Shown here piece by piece: positions 8,588 to 16,430 of a stretch of DNA of 22,732 nucleotides. Both the position numbers and the translations under genes were made by a program. Position 1 is the stretch's first letter, and each line of letters opens with the position of its first letter. This DNA comes from a virus, in IMG/VR virus record IMGVR_UViG_3300020472_000186, positions 1 through 22,732 of that record. One strand, given 5' to 3'. The notes under the pieces were generated by a model. The model saw only the letters and a list, made by a program, of their open reading frames with translations. It did no database searches and had not been told where the DNA came from.

Positions 8588-10650
8588 TAGTAGATCCTCG
8601 CACAATCAACAACTCTAATAATGGTAGCAGTAACAGGAATAGCACCCACCTGAGTTTCATAATCTTCTCTCTTAGTAAACCTAGTTATAGGAATTAGGAA
8701 TGCACCAGTACCAGTAGAATCAGAGACACTAATAGTTGGAGGTTCTTTCAAACCAAGATCACAAGAACCAGAAGCACCAACAATTCTACCATTTTCAATT
8801 ATTGGTGTCAACTGACATCCATTACTTGTAGTAATAGTAGTGTCTGGACTATAGTTTCCTCCAGTAGATACTACTTTCACACCATCAATAACACCTATAA
8901 CATCAACACCCTCGTCATCTGAGGTTGCAGTCTCAGGTCCTAGGTAACCACTACCAGGATTTGTTATTATAATATTGTCTATAGTACCATCAGGACTTAG
9001 AACTGCTTCTCCAGTAGCACCTGCACCTCTACCACAATCATCGATTATAGTAACATAAGGTGGTGCTGTGAATCCACTACCAAGAACTTTCATGTTCGCA
9101 CCAACAACCTTTCCAGTCTCATTGATAACTGCATTTGCAATAGCACCAAATCCACCACCACCAAATATTTCAATCCTAGGAGGTCCACAATCCTTCTTGA
9201 ATGGATTACATGCACCTACAATAGATTCCATGTCACCAATAGAAGTCACTGTTCCTTTTATACCTATTGCCTTGTTTATTGCACCAGATATTCCTTCTAT
9301 ACCAGGGAACATTCCTCCAACAATATCTTTGAGTCCAAGACCACCATTGAGTATTGATCTAGCCTTACCTAAAACATTATTGAAATTCATTACACTCTTA
9401 GGATCAGGTCCAATATTGGTAATTCTATCAATTGGTTCTGGATCACAATCCATACCTTCACAAGAAAGTAGTTGTAGACCAAGTTGAGCTAGACCCATTG
9501 CTTTACTAAGAAGATCCATGAATGAAGGAATCTTTATACCTGCTAATGCACCAATAGCACTCGTAAATCCTCCTATTAGTCCTTGTATTTTATTTGCTAT
9601 ATCAGAAAATAACCCACCAAGAAAATTTTCAGCAGCACAAAGTGGCATGTTTATCAATTTGCCAAGCAATTCTTTTAGGAAGTTCTTGATCATATTCTGA
9701 AGTCCTTTCAGAAAATTCTCAATCAAACAAAAAATACTATCTTCCTGCTTCTTTATCTCTAATTCTTTTATAAGATTTGCTGGATCTAAGAAAGAAAGAC
9801 TCTGCTCAACTCCTTCATTTATAGTCTTGAACATTTCTGTTCTTGCTTTTCTAACTACACCAGACAATGCACCATCAATTTCTCTTGCTGCCTTGTCAAC
9901 CATCTTATCCATGTTGACAATAGTACCAAGAACAGGGTCAACATAACCATCCTTAACCTGCTCTAATTCATTGACTCTATCCATGAAACCTTGAAGTTTC
10001 TTAGTTATCTCACCACCCATCCCTGCAGGTTTGATACACTCTGAATCTGCCTGTTCAATCTTCTGAGTTTTATTATCCTGTGCTCTATTGATTGTTGATT
10101 GTCTTGTCTGACCTTCATTTAGAACTTCACCATTACTAGTAGCAACACCACCCCTAGGATCAAGTTTAGTTGAGTTTGTTAGTTTTATTGACTTCGATTG
10201 CTGTATACCATCAAGATCATATGCAATGGGTGCAAAGTTAGAAGACTTACCCTCATATGCTGTTTTCCATGGTAGAGGATTTTCTATACTTGGATTGGTA
10301 TGGAAGCAACCAATAACTATAGGTTGCTGTCCTTGTTCACCATCCAAAAAGAAACCAACAACGGTCTCTCCACCTTGCAATGCAAAACTTGTACCACCAT
10401 AATTATTACCAGCACCAAACTGAGGTGATACTAAGAAATGAGCCCATGGTAGGTCAGCATCATCAATACCATCCTTATCTTCAGCGTCTTCGGGATGCCA
10501 ACCTAATATCCTTACCTTAGCCCTGAAACCATTATCAGTGAACTGGTTATGTTGAGTACGCCACACAGGATCTGGGGTCACCTGTCCAATGAACCAGTGA
10601 AACCCATCTCTACCTAGAAAATCTATCGGTGCGCTGCGTGTTTCAAGCAT
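8587..10650 (-). CDS. gp5: gp5-like baseplate hub/spike protein with N-terminal OB fold, no lysozyme domain
   Basis: The product is 687 residues. Residues about 16-116 match the gp5/VgrG OB-fold domain: FIGQVTPD, FRAKVRILG, LPWAHFLVSPQ, GETVVGFFLDG and QQPIVIG. T4 gp5 continues into a lysozyme domain, but no such domain is visible here. Instead residues about 290-400 form hydrophobic amphipathic helices with several Cys. Residues about 493-655 are beta repeats with LGSGFTAPP, NPGSGY and STGGNY motifs, ending in a short conserved-looking tail. It should sit at the hub centre with the gp27-like protein, whose gene lies just upstream past one small gene. The T4 name refers to the OB domain only; the rest of the protein is of a different design. 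Confidence 0.75.
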   Translation of the reverse strand: MLETRSAPIDFLGRDGFHWFIGQVTPDPVWRTQHNQFTDNGFRAKVRILGWHPEDAEDKDGIDDADLPWAHFLVSPQFGAGNNYGGTSFALQGGETVVGFFLDGEQGQQPIVIGCFHTNPSIENPLPWKTAYEGKSSNFAPIAYDLDGIQQSKSIKLTNSTKLDPRGGVATSNGEVLNEGQTRQSTINRAQDNKTQKIEQADSECIKPAGMGGEITKKLQGFMDRVNELEQVKDGYVDPVLGTIVNMDKMVDKAAREIDGALSGVVRKARTEMFKTINEGVEQSLSFLDPANLIKELEIKKQEDSIFCLIENFLKGLQNMIKNFLKELLGKLINMPLCAAENFLGGLFSDIANKIQGLIGGFTSAIGALAGIKIPSFMDLLSKAMGLAQLGLQLLSCEGMDCDPEPIDRITNIGPDPKSVMNFNNVLGKARSILNGGLGLKDIVGGMFPGIEGISGAINKAIGIKGTVTSIGDMESIVGACNPFKKDCGPPRIEIFGGGGFGAIANAVINETGKVVGANMKVLGSGFTAPPYVTIIDDCGRGAGATGEAVLSPDGTIDNIIITNPGSGYLGPETATSDDEGVDVIGVIDGVKVVSTGGNYSPDTTITTSNGCQLTPIIENGRIVGASGSCDLGLKEPPTISVSDSTGTGAFLIPITRFTKREDYETQVGAIPVTATIIRVVDCARIY

Positions 10651-10919
10651 TAGTCGTCATACACTCTACATTCCAGCGAGTCTGGATGGTTATCACAATA
10701 CACTTCAAGATGCTTGTCTTGATGTCTGGTATGCCAATCATTGATCGTTGCACCACCAGGGTTCTCTTCGTTCTCTTCATGATCATGGAATGCATCATTG
10801 TGCATCTCCAAATCTGCTTCACTATATTCAATCATGCCATGGTTGACATGCTCCTTATGATCTTTAGGATCAATATAAACCTCATGTTCGAGGTCATGTT
10901 GTGGAACTTTAGTAGTCAT
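10650..10919 (-). CDS. His-rich, acidic small protein between hub and spike genes
   Basis: The product is 89 residues with 12 His, 12 Asp, 12 Glu and only 6 Lys plus Arg, so it is very acidic. His residues are spread along it (8, 12, 21, 24, 27, 40, 45, 47, 63, 66, 70, 78), and two Cys (75 and 84) flank CDNHPDSLEC. The composition suggests metal binding, but no known metal-site fold is recognised. The gene starts 2 bp after the gp27-like stop codon and ends in a TAATG overlap with the gp5-like gene, so it is embedded in the hub/spike operon. It may be a hub cofactor, spike-tip or assembly protein; that is inference from position only. Confidence 0.65.
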   Translation of the reverse strand: MTTKVPQHDLEHEVYIDPKDHKEHVNHGMIEYSEADLEMHNDAFHDHEENEENPGGATINDWHTRHQDKHLEVYCDNHPDSLECRVYDD

Positions 10920-10920
10920 G

Positions 10921-12309
10921 TTACTTACTTTGGAATGAGTCTCTTACGAGTGAAAGTCCAGTGAAATCACCATCTGGATTACCAAATTCATGAGACAACC
11001 TAGCAATCATATAATTACCAGATTCAGTATTTCTACCACCTGTTGTATCTTCAGTATTTAGTTCAGGAAACTTGATCGCTACCATGTCACCTGCTCTTAG
11101 AGATAGGTTCATTGGTATAGTAATATGTAAGACCTGAGAAAACATTGATGAGTATCTAGCACTTGATTGAGCTTGGAATCGAGCTTGATCTTGATCTGTT
11201 TCTTTAGATTTATTCTCTGGATTTTGATCCATAGTACCTTGATCTAAAGAACTTAAGGTAACTCTAGAATACTTATCAACGAAATCTGATTGCAACATAG
11301 GAATCTCATCGTTGGAGGTTTCAGACTGTCCTTTTTCTACACTCTTCTTATAATTATACTCTGCAAACAGTGGTTGTCGTGTCAATATATCGAAATACCA
11401 ATTTGCAGTCCTATAAGCACCAGATCTAAGTTTATTCAAAATATCATGACTTTCTTCCCACTGAGGAACACCAGCTAACATAAAATTAGTGTCAGGGTTA
11501 TTAGTTTCCTTGTAAGGTGTCATTATATATTCATACTTTGGTTTTTCTCCAAAAATCTTATCAATACTAACATAATTATACCCATCATGAGTCTCCCAGA
11601 ATAAAAATCCAGATGAACCAGTCTCACCTTTTTTATCTCCTCCAGATTTTACAGGAATAGATTTAGGACACATATTACTAATCACCTTGAATGGTCTTCT
11701 ATAGTTACCAGTAAACTGTAACTTATTACTAGTCTCTTCAATCGTCACAATTCTCTCACCTTTTACTTTCATTACATTCGTTAGTATATCTTTTACTGTC
11801 TCATTGATCTTATTCTTATATTTTTTCCAAACTCGTGTAGTATGGTTTGAAACAGCCTGCTTAGTCTCACATGTAAGAGTATATAATTCTCTCTTATTAT
11901 CAATAATATGATCAGTTATATTTGTGATTATAAGAGGTTCAGTCTGTCCATCAAACTTGAAAGGTTCTTTCTGACTAGGATGTGTTATTTCAATACTTAT
12001 AGGACACCCACTTCTAATAGGAAGCTCATTCATAAAACCATAAGTGTCAGCAATCAATATCTGGCAATGAATAGCAGGGTCAACAACATCCTCATAATAC
12101 TTTAGGAACATCAACTGTCCTAACATATTACCGTTAGTTTTATTTTTATCTAAAGAAACAACATCAAAACGTTTTATCTGATGACCCTTTTGCCAGTTTT
12201 GATTGCTATTTTTAGGATCATTCTTATTTCGACTACTACTATCCCTTCTAGATGATCCCCCTAATAGTAATGTTGTCCCTAAAGCAAGGGCTCCTGCTAT
12301 ACCTATCAT
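10921..12309 (-). CDS. gp27: gp27-like baseplate hub protein
   Basis: The product is 462 residues, longer than the roughly 390 of T4 gp27. After a hydrophobic and Ser/Arg start, the body has the hub-protein style of alternating beta segments: IKRFDVVSL, CQILIADTYGFMNELPI, CPISIEITHP, EPLIITNITDH, ELYTLTCETKQAV. A helical segment follows (ETVKDILTNVM), then NYRRPFKVISNMCPKSIP and GFLFWETHDGYNYVSI, both typical of gpD/gp27-type hubs. The C-terminus has LHITIPMNLSLRAGDMVAIKFP and NYMIARLSHEF, the usual end of this fold. It should form the trimeric ring joining tail tube and spike. Position (after the tape-measure-like genes, before gp5) supports this. Odd feature: the first 20 residues (MIGIAGALALGTTLLLGGSS) resemble a membrane or signal segment. 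Confidence 0.75.
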   Translation of the reverse strand: MIGIAGALALGTTLLLGGSSRRDSSSRNKNDPKNSNQNWQKGHQIKRFDVVSLDKNKTNGNMLGQLMFLKYYEDVVDPAIHCQILIADTYGFMNELPIRSGCPISIEITHPSQKEPFKFDGQTEPLIITNITDHIIDNKRELYTLTCETKQAVSNHTTRVWKKYKNKINETVKDILTNVMKVKGERIVTIEETSNKLQFTGNYRRPFKVISNMCPKSIPVKSGGDKKGETGSSGFLFWETHDGYNYVSIDKIFGEKPKYEYIMTPYKETNNPDTNFMLAGVPQWEESHDILNKLRSGAYRTANWYFDILTRQPLFAEYNYKKSVEKGQSETSNDEIPMLQSDFVDKYSRVTLSSLDQGTMDQNPENKSKETDQDQARFQAQSSARYSSMFSQVLHITIPMNLSLRAGDMVAIKFPELNTEDTTGGRNTESGNYMIARLSHEFGNPDGDFTGLSLVRDSFQSK

Positions 12310-12310
12310 C

Positions 12311-14014
12311 TTATACAGTCATTAGGGAAGTCATTTGAGCATATTTAGTTGCAGTAAGGTATGGGTTCATTATTCTAGTCCCACTTCCACCACCTTTACT
12401 AGATCCTGAAACTGGCGAATTTATTATAGTCTGTCCATTATTATTCACAATTGTTATTGGACCACTATCCAAAGCCCAGTTAGGTACTATAACACCATCT
12501 TGTTCAGGTATGAATAATTCTTCACCTATCTCACCAACTTTGTATGGGTTACCTGCTATAACAGGACCACCGTCTGCTTTGGGTTTTGTGAAATGGAAGT
12601 CTGATCTTGTACCTGGACCTTTTTTTAAATTCTTTACTGAAGGATATATTGATCTAGTTGGATTAGCTACATTAACTTTGAGACCTTGTGGACTGATTAC
12701 TTTTTTCTTTACTAATTTTTTAATAATCAAATCTAATGCATTCAGTTCAGTTTGAGCATCTAATATTCTTCTTTCTGCCTCAAAATTTATAGTCCTTTGT
12801 TGCTTTCCAAAATTCATAAGACTTCGCCAAAACTTCTTCGCTTGACCTGCCAAAAACCAATCCTTTCTTATTACTGCTAATTCTCCTTTCTTTACTAAAA
12901 CTATTTGACCAGGTTTTGATACTGGTACTATAGTTGTTACAGGTTTATTGAATTTTACAAGTTGTCCAGCCTTGAAAAGTCTCCTAAGTAATGGAATTTT
13001 TCTAGCAGTTTCAGCAACCTTAGCCCATGCAAGCATATCTCCAAACCATGCATCCCAAGGTATTAGTGTTATACCTATAGCAACTCCTATTTCAGTAGTA
13101 AGTCTAAACCAATCACTTTTCCAGAAAGGTTTGCTAGGAGCTTTAGGAACAAAACCAAATATCTTATCATCATCTTTCTTTCTTCTTGATAAAAGTTGTT
13201 GATTACTACCTGGCAATCCTTTCCTTTGTAACTTATCTAATACATCATCAAGTTTATCTAATGCCTTAGAGAAAGGAGTTACCATTTGCTCTATTGCTTG
13301 TGCCTGAACTAGTTGCTGTCTTCTATCATCTGCACCAGTAAAGAAATCTGCTATATTAGCACCTATACCTGATCCTAATATACTACCACCTACACCACCA
13401 ATAAATCCACCAATAGCTGCTCCTGGAGCAGCACCTACTCCACCAAATAATGCACCAATTGATCCACCAACAATAGCACCTGCTTTTGCACCTGCAGCAC
13501 CACCTGCCAATGCACCTGCTAATCCACCACCTGCACCAACACCTGCCTGTAAATTAGTTTGACCATCTGCCTTACGACCCATAAAGTCCAAACCAGTAGT
13601 TAGAACTGCAAGAGGACCAATACCTCCTCTTAGTCCTCTTAGACCTGGTAGTCTAGCACCTTTAGATCCTCTAAGAAGACCACTTGTAGGTCTAATATTA
13701 TTAGAAGGTACTCTTGGTCCACCACCTTTTATACCACGAAAACCACCTCCACCACCTCTAAACCTTCTTAGTATACTACCACCTGTTAGACCACCAAATA
13801 AACCACCAAGTATACCACCAAGACCACCGCCACCACCTTCTCTATCATCATCTAAAGAATTGAAAGTCTGCCTTCTCTTCTCAATTAGTTTCTTTCTTGC
13901 TTCAAGAGATAAACCTTCAAGCCTTCTTTCAACAATATAGCTCGTTCTTACAGCATTGAGTACAAGACCTGAAGTCTTTACTGCTTTATTAGATACTAAT
14001 CTTAGATTACTCAT
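12311..14014 (-). CDS. Tape-measure-like tail protein, 567 aa
   Basis: Residues 1-55 are a basic helix. Residues 58-105 are very Gly-rich (GGGGGLGGILGGLFGG), and residues 157-220 are a Gly/Ala hydrophobic stretch (GGLAGALAGGAAGAKAGAIV). Gly/Ala stretches of this kind are usual in tape-measure proteins, which can insert into the host membrane. Residues about 479-515 read GGPVIAGNPYKVGEIGEELF then IPEQDGVIVPNW. This is the widespread tape-measure C-terminal motif G-x-P-Y-x-V-G-E-x-G-x-E-L-F. The gene starts by an ATGA overlap with the previous gene and ends 2 bp before the gp27-like gene, matching the usual order chaperone, tape measure, hub. T4 gp29 (590 residues) is the functional counterpart I would expect; direct homology is not visible to me. 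Confidence 0.65.
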   Translation of the reverse strand: MSNLRLVSNKAVKTSGLVLNAVRTSYIVERRLEGLSLEARKKLIEKRRQTFNSLDDDREGGGGGLGGILGGLFGGLTGGSILRRFRGGGGGFRGIKGGGPRVPSNNIRPTSGLLRGSKGARLPGLRGLRGGIGPLAVLTTGLDFMGRKADGQTNLQAGVGAGGGLAGALAGGAAGAKAGAIVGGSIGALFGGVGAAPGAAIGGFIGGVGGSILGSGIGANIADFFTGADDRRQQLVQAQAIEQMVTPFSKALDKLDDVLDKLQRKGLPGSNQQLLSRRKKDDDKIFGFVPKAPSKPFWKSDWFRLTTEIGVAIGITLIPWDAWFGDMLAWAKVAETARKIPLLRRLFKAGQLVKFNKPVTTIVPVSKPGQIVLVKKGELAVIRKDWFLAGQAKKFWRSLMNFGKQQRTINFEAERRILDAQTELNALDLIIKKLVKKKVISPQGLKVNVANPTRSIYPSVKNLKKGPGTRSDFHFTKPKADGGPVIAGNPYKVGEIGEELFIPEQDGVIVPNWALDSGPITIVNNNGQTIINSPVSGSSKGGGSGTRIMNPYLTATKYAQMTSLMTV

Positions 14015-15489
14015 GATCCTAATGAAGCATAAGTTTTAAGTGATAAAGCATAATCAAACTTATCAATTGCACCACCACCTTTCATAAATGAGGTATGAAC
14101 TTCAGGACTTCCCGTTGGTCCTGTACCTTCAGGTATTGGAGCAGTTCTCTGAGTTGTAGTACCATTATCATTGTCTATGATTATTGGTTCCTTTTGCTTA
14201 TTACCACCACCAATTTTAATATTTTTGAAAGGATTACTTGGTCTCCAATCCAACCAACTCTTTTTATCTTTATCATCAGATATACCAAAATTCGATTCAA
14301 AAACAGATTCTAATTTATCAATATCATTTTCTGTTTCTATTTTTGTAGATAAAATAGGTTGTTTCTCTTCTTCACCTGTCTGAATAGCAATCTCAGCAAG
14401 TCTTCTAGTATCTGCTGTTGAGGATGTATCAAAAACTTTACCTATATTAAGTCCTTGAAGATCTGTAGTTGCAACTGGAATTCCCCTACTAGCATTCATA
14501 AAATTCATCCATCTATCATCATTTGTTTCAGAAACAAATGCAAGATCTTTAGAAAGAGAACCTAATTGACCACTTAACTTATCATCTTGTATTATTTCTT
14601 TTTCTACTTCTTTATCCTTATCCTTTTTTTCATCAGGTTCAAAGGGTTTAGGTTCTACAACACCTATAGCATCCTTTGCAGATTGTGTATAATTCTTATT
14701 TGGTTTTAATTCTATATCTGGTTCTTTTTCTTTAATTGTTGGTATACCTTTTTCTTCTTCAGGAGAAGAAATACCAAAACTATCTAAGATAGAATCAAAT
14801 CTATCAAGTTGAGATCTAAATCTTTCGCTATCAGATACATTGACAGCAGGACCCTCAGTTGATAATAGGGTTGATGATTTTCTTCTTTCATCAGCTTGAC
14901 TTTTTCCACCCATCAATATCATTGCAGCAAGTGCTGCAATCGTCAATAAACCACCTTTACCTCCAAGTCCTCTCATCTTACCACCACCAGCAGCAATGGG
15001 AGAAGTACCACCACCTTTTGCCCCTACACCCAATCCTAACAATGCAGCAACACCCATTGCTATCTCAGGTATAAAAGCTGTTATAGCAACTCCAAAGTTT
15101 GAAGTAGCATCACCAACGTTACCATCAGATAAATCTCTAGCACCTGCTGCTGCAGCAATAATTCCTATATCTCTACGTAACTCAAAGAAAGCACCTGCTC
15201 TAATAGAATCCAGATTCTCAGAATCCTTCTTCATCAACTTCTGTTCTGCTATAAAAAATTTCTGTCTTGCCCTCATATCACGTCTTATCTCTGCTCGAAT
15301 CACCTCCATATTATTATTCAGTTGTTCAAACTGAAGCATAATACGTCCAAACTGTCTTGCCTGTGGTCCTCTCTCAATCTGCTGATTCTCTTCACTACGC
15401 CTAATCAATGCATCATAAGCATTACTCATTCTACGTTCCAATGGAACCATAGGAGTTTGTGGTTGAATTGTACTACCAGGCGTTTGCAT
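14011..15489 (-). CDS. Second tape-measure-like or hub-associated tail protein, 492 aa
   Basis: Residues about 35-105 form a charged helical or coiled-coil region. Residues 107-195 are hydrophobic and Gly/Ala-rich (DIGIIAAAAGA, VAITAFIPEIAMGVAALLG, LLTIAALAAMILMGG). Residues 200-440 are highly charged and probably disordered. The C-terminus (KGGGAIDKFDYALSLKTYASL) resembles the end of the next protein (GGGSGTRIMNPYLTATKYAQM) in composition and ending. The two genes overlap by ATGA, so they are likely coupled. The pair may be a divided tape measure, or one may be a hub protein that travels with it. I do not recognise a specific T4 counterpart. Confidence 0.5.
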   Translation of the reverse strand: MQTPGSTIQPQTPMVPLERRMSNAYDALIRRSEENQQIERGPQARQFGRIMLQFEQLNNNMEVIRAEIRRDMRARQKFFIAEQKLMKKDSENLDSIRAGAFFELRRDIGIIAAAAGARDLSDGNVGDATSNFGVAITAFIPEIAMGVAALLGLGVGAKGGGTSPIAAGGGKMRGLGGKGGLLTIAALAAMILMGGKSQADERRKSSTLLSTEGPAVNVSDSERFRSQLDRFDSILDSFGISSPEEEKGIPTIKEKEPDIELKPNKNYTQSAKDAIGVVEPKPFEPDEKKDKDKEVEKEIIQDDKLSGQLGSLSKDLAFVSETNDDRWMNFMNASRGIPVATTDLQGLNIGKVFDTSSTADTRRLAEIAIQTGEEEKQPILSTKIETENDIDKLESVFESNFGISDDKDKKSWLDWRPSNPFKNIKIGGGNKQKEPIIIDNDNGTTTQRTAPIPEGTGPTGSPEVHTSFMKGGGAIDKFDYALSLKTYASLGS

Positions 15490-15670
15490 TAGCGTGTTCT
15501 GCTTGCTGTGCTTCTAGTTTTTGTTTTTCTAGATATTTTACAAGATAATTTACATAAATTTCCTTTTCCCAAGGAATCAAATTCTCAATGTCACTAAGAC
15601 TCCACTTATGATACTGAATCAATGCGAAATTAGTTTCCATCATTGAATCAATAGTCACATGATACATCAT
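15473..15670 (-). CDS. Small tail-assembly chaperone-like ORF, probable frameshift extension of the gp26-family gene
   Basis: The product is 65 residues (MMYHVTIDSMMETNFALIQYHKWSLSD begins it). The core YHKW-x-LSDIENLIPWEKEIY plus a charged helix resembles the short second product of tail-assembly chaperone pairs, where a W/L-rich helix precedes a Lys/Gln-rich tail. Its ATG overlaps the stop of the gp26-family gene (TAATG), but no ribosome binding site precedes it: the bases before are GCAAATTTTTTCGCATA. A -1 shift at that T run would read into this frame without a stop. It may therefore be made mainly as a fusion of about 308 residues. T4 gp51 is another possible counterpart. Confidence 0.6.
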   Translation of the reverse strand: MMYHVTIDSMMETNFALIQYHKWSLSDIENLIPWEKEIYVNYLVKYLEKQKLEAQQAEHANANAW

Positions 15671-16398
15671 TATGCGAAAAAATTTGCTAATCCCTCAATT
15701 ACTATCTCTTGTTCGACTTTAGTGTTAGGATTAGTTACATTACCCTTATACTGTAACTTAGGCATAGTCTCAAAGAATTTTTCAATTTTAGCAAACTGTT
15801 GTGAATTCAACTGTTCAATAAACTTGACCAATTCCTTCTTAGTACAATCAGATGCAGACCACGACTCTTCATTAGTGTATATTTGATCAATAGAGTCAGC
15901 AACTGCTTCAAATGCCTTTTCAATTCTCTCACCACCCTCAATATTAGTCATAGTAAAATTACTATCAATAAATTGTTGTAATGATGGATACTTCAACTTC
16001 ATAAGAAGTCCTTCACCAAGATCAACTATTTCAGTGTGACCATCAGGGACATGAAGTATAATATCCGATAATGCAATAGATAATGGAACTTTAGTCTCAT
16101 TATCATCTTGACAAGTAACTATCAACTCAACAGTTTCACCAATAGATTTTCCTCGAATATTTAAGAATAAGTATTCTAAGTCAAAACTTGGTAAATCATC
16201 AATTTTCACGCCACGACTAGTAATACAAGATTTTAGTACTTCTTTTATAGTGGCAGTAATATCTTTCTCGTTACCATTTTCTAGAGCAATCAACAAAGCC
16301 TTTTCCTCTTTTACAAGGAATGGTCTAAATTTTACTGATTTTTCAGAAGAAAGTAATTTCAGTTCAAAAGTAGGTGCGGTGACCTTTGGTAATGGCAT
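15670..16398 (-). CDS. gp26: gp26-family baseplate hub / tail-assembly protein
   Basis: The product is 242 residues, slightly longer than T4 gp26 (about 208). Residues 22-40 (VKFRPFLVKEEKALLIALE), a helix with IKEVLKSCI, and residues 66-90 (KIDDLPSFDLEYLFLNIRGKSIGE region) are the hallmark pattern of the T4 gp26 baseplate family. The rest alternates beta strands (VELIVTCQD, HTEIVDLGEGLLMKLKYP) and helices, ending in KIEKFFETMP and VEQEIVIEGL. In T4 the protein acts in assembly of the baseplate hub in the cytoplasm. Downstream genes are tape-measure-like, so a chaperone role for the tape measure is plausible. It follows gp54 with a 32-bp gap containing GCTAAATA. The last codons carry a slippery sequence. 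Confidence 0.8.
   Translation of the reverse strand: MPLPKVTAPTFELKLLSSEKSVKFRPFLVKEEKALLIALENGNEKDITATIKEVLKSCITSRGVKIDDLPSFDLEYLFLNIRGKSIGETVELIVTCQDDNETKVPLSIALSDIILHVPDGHTEIVDLGEGLLMKLKYPSLQQFIDSNFTMTNIEGGERIEKAFEAVADSIDQIYTNEESWSASDCTKKELVKFIEQLNSQQFAKIEKFFETMPKLQYKGNVTNPNTKVEQEIVIEGLANFFA
15676..15685 (-). other. Candidate -1 programmed frameshift site (A AAT TTT TTC)
   Basis: On the minus strand the final codons of the gp26-family gene are GCA AAT TTT TTC GCA TAA. They contain two overlapping canonical X-XXY-YYZ heptamers, A-AAT-TTT (15679-15685) and T-TTT-TTC (15676-15682), in the correct phase. After a -1 slip on TTT TTC the reading becomes CGC ATA ATG ATG TAT, which is the frame of the 65-codon ORF. 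A weak 6-bp stem (TCAATG/CATTGA, arms 15641-15646 and 15619-15624) lies downstream. Frameshifting is inferred. Confidence 0.5.
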
Positions 16399-16419
16399 AA
16401 TTATACAATTCAGTAGCTT

Positions 16420-16427
16420 TATTTAGC
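16420..16427 (-). promoter_or_regulatory. Late-promoter-like GCTAAATA before the gp26-family gene
   Basis: The minus strand reads GCTAAATAAAG in the 32-bp gap between gp54 (stop at 16431) and ATG 16398. It ends 21 nt before the start codon, similar to the spacing of the other AAATA motifs in the window. It differs from TATAAATA at the first two bases, so the call is moderate. Confidence 0.4.
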
Positions 16428-16430
16428 AGG

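Noticed and set aside
8588-8605. TTG start adding six residues to the needle protein
   Set aside because: ATG 8587 has GAGGA at good spacing and a TAATG overlap; the TTG has neither.
9068-9487. Plus-strand open frame of 139 codons opposite the gp5-like gene
   Set aside because: Rich in Pro, Ile and Ser as expected of the reverse of a Gly/Asn-rich gene; no ribosome binding site or domain evidence.
9812-9820. TATAAAT-like run on the minus strand inside the gp5-like gene, considered as a late promoter
   Set aside because: It lies in the middle of a gene, the last base departs from the motif, and no start codon with a ribosome binding site follows.
10629-10964. Plus-strand open frame over the His-rich gene
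   Set aside because: The minus-strand frame fits the operon with TAATG coupling, and this frame covers three gene boundaries without sense.
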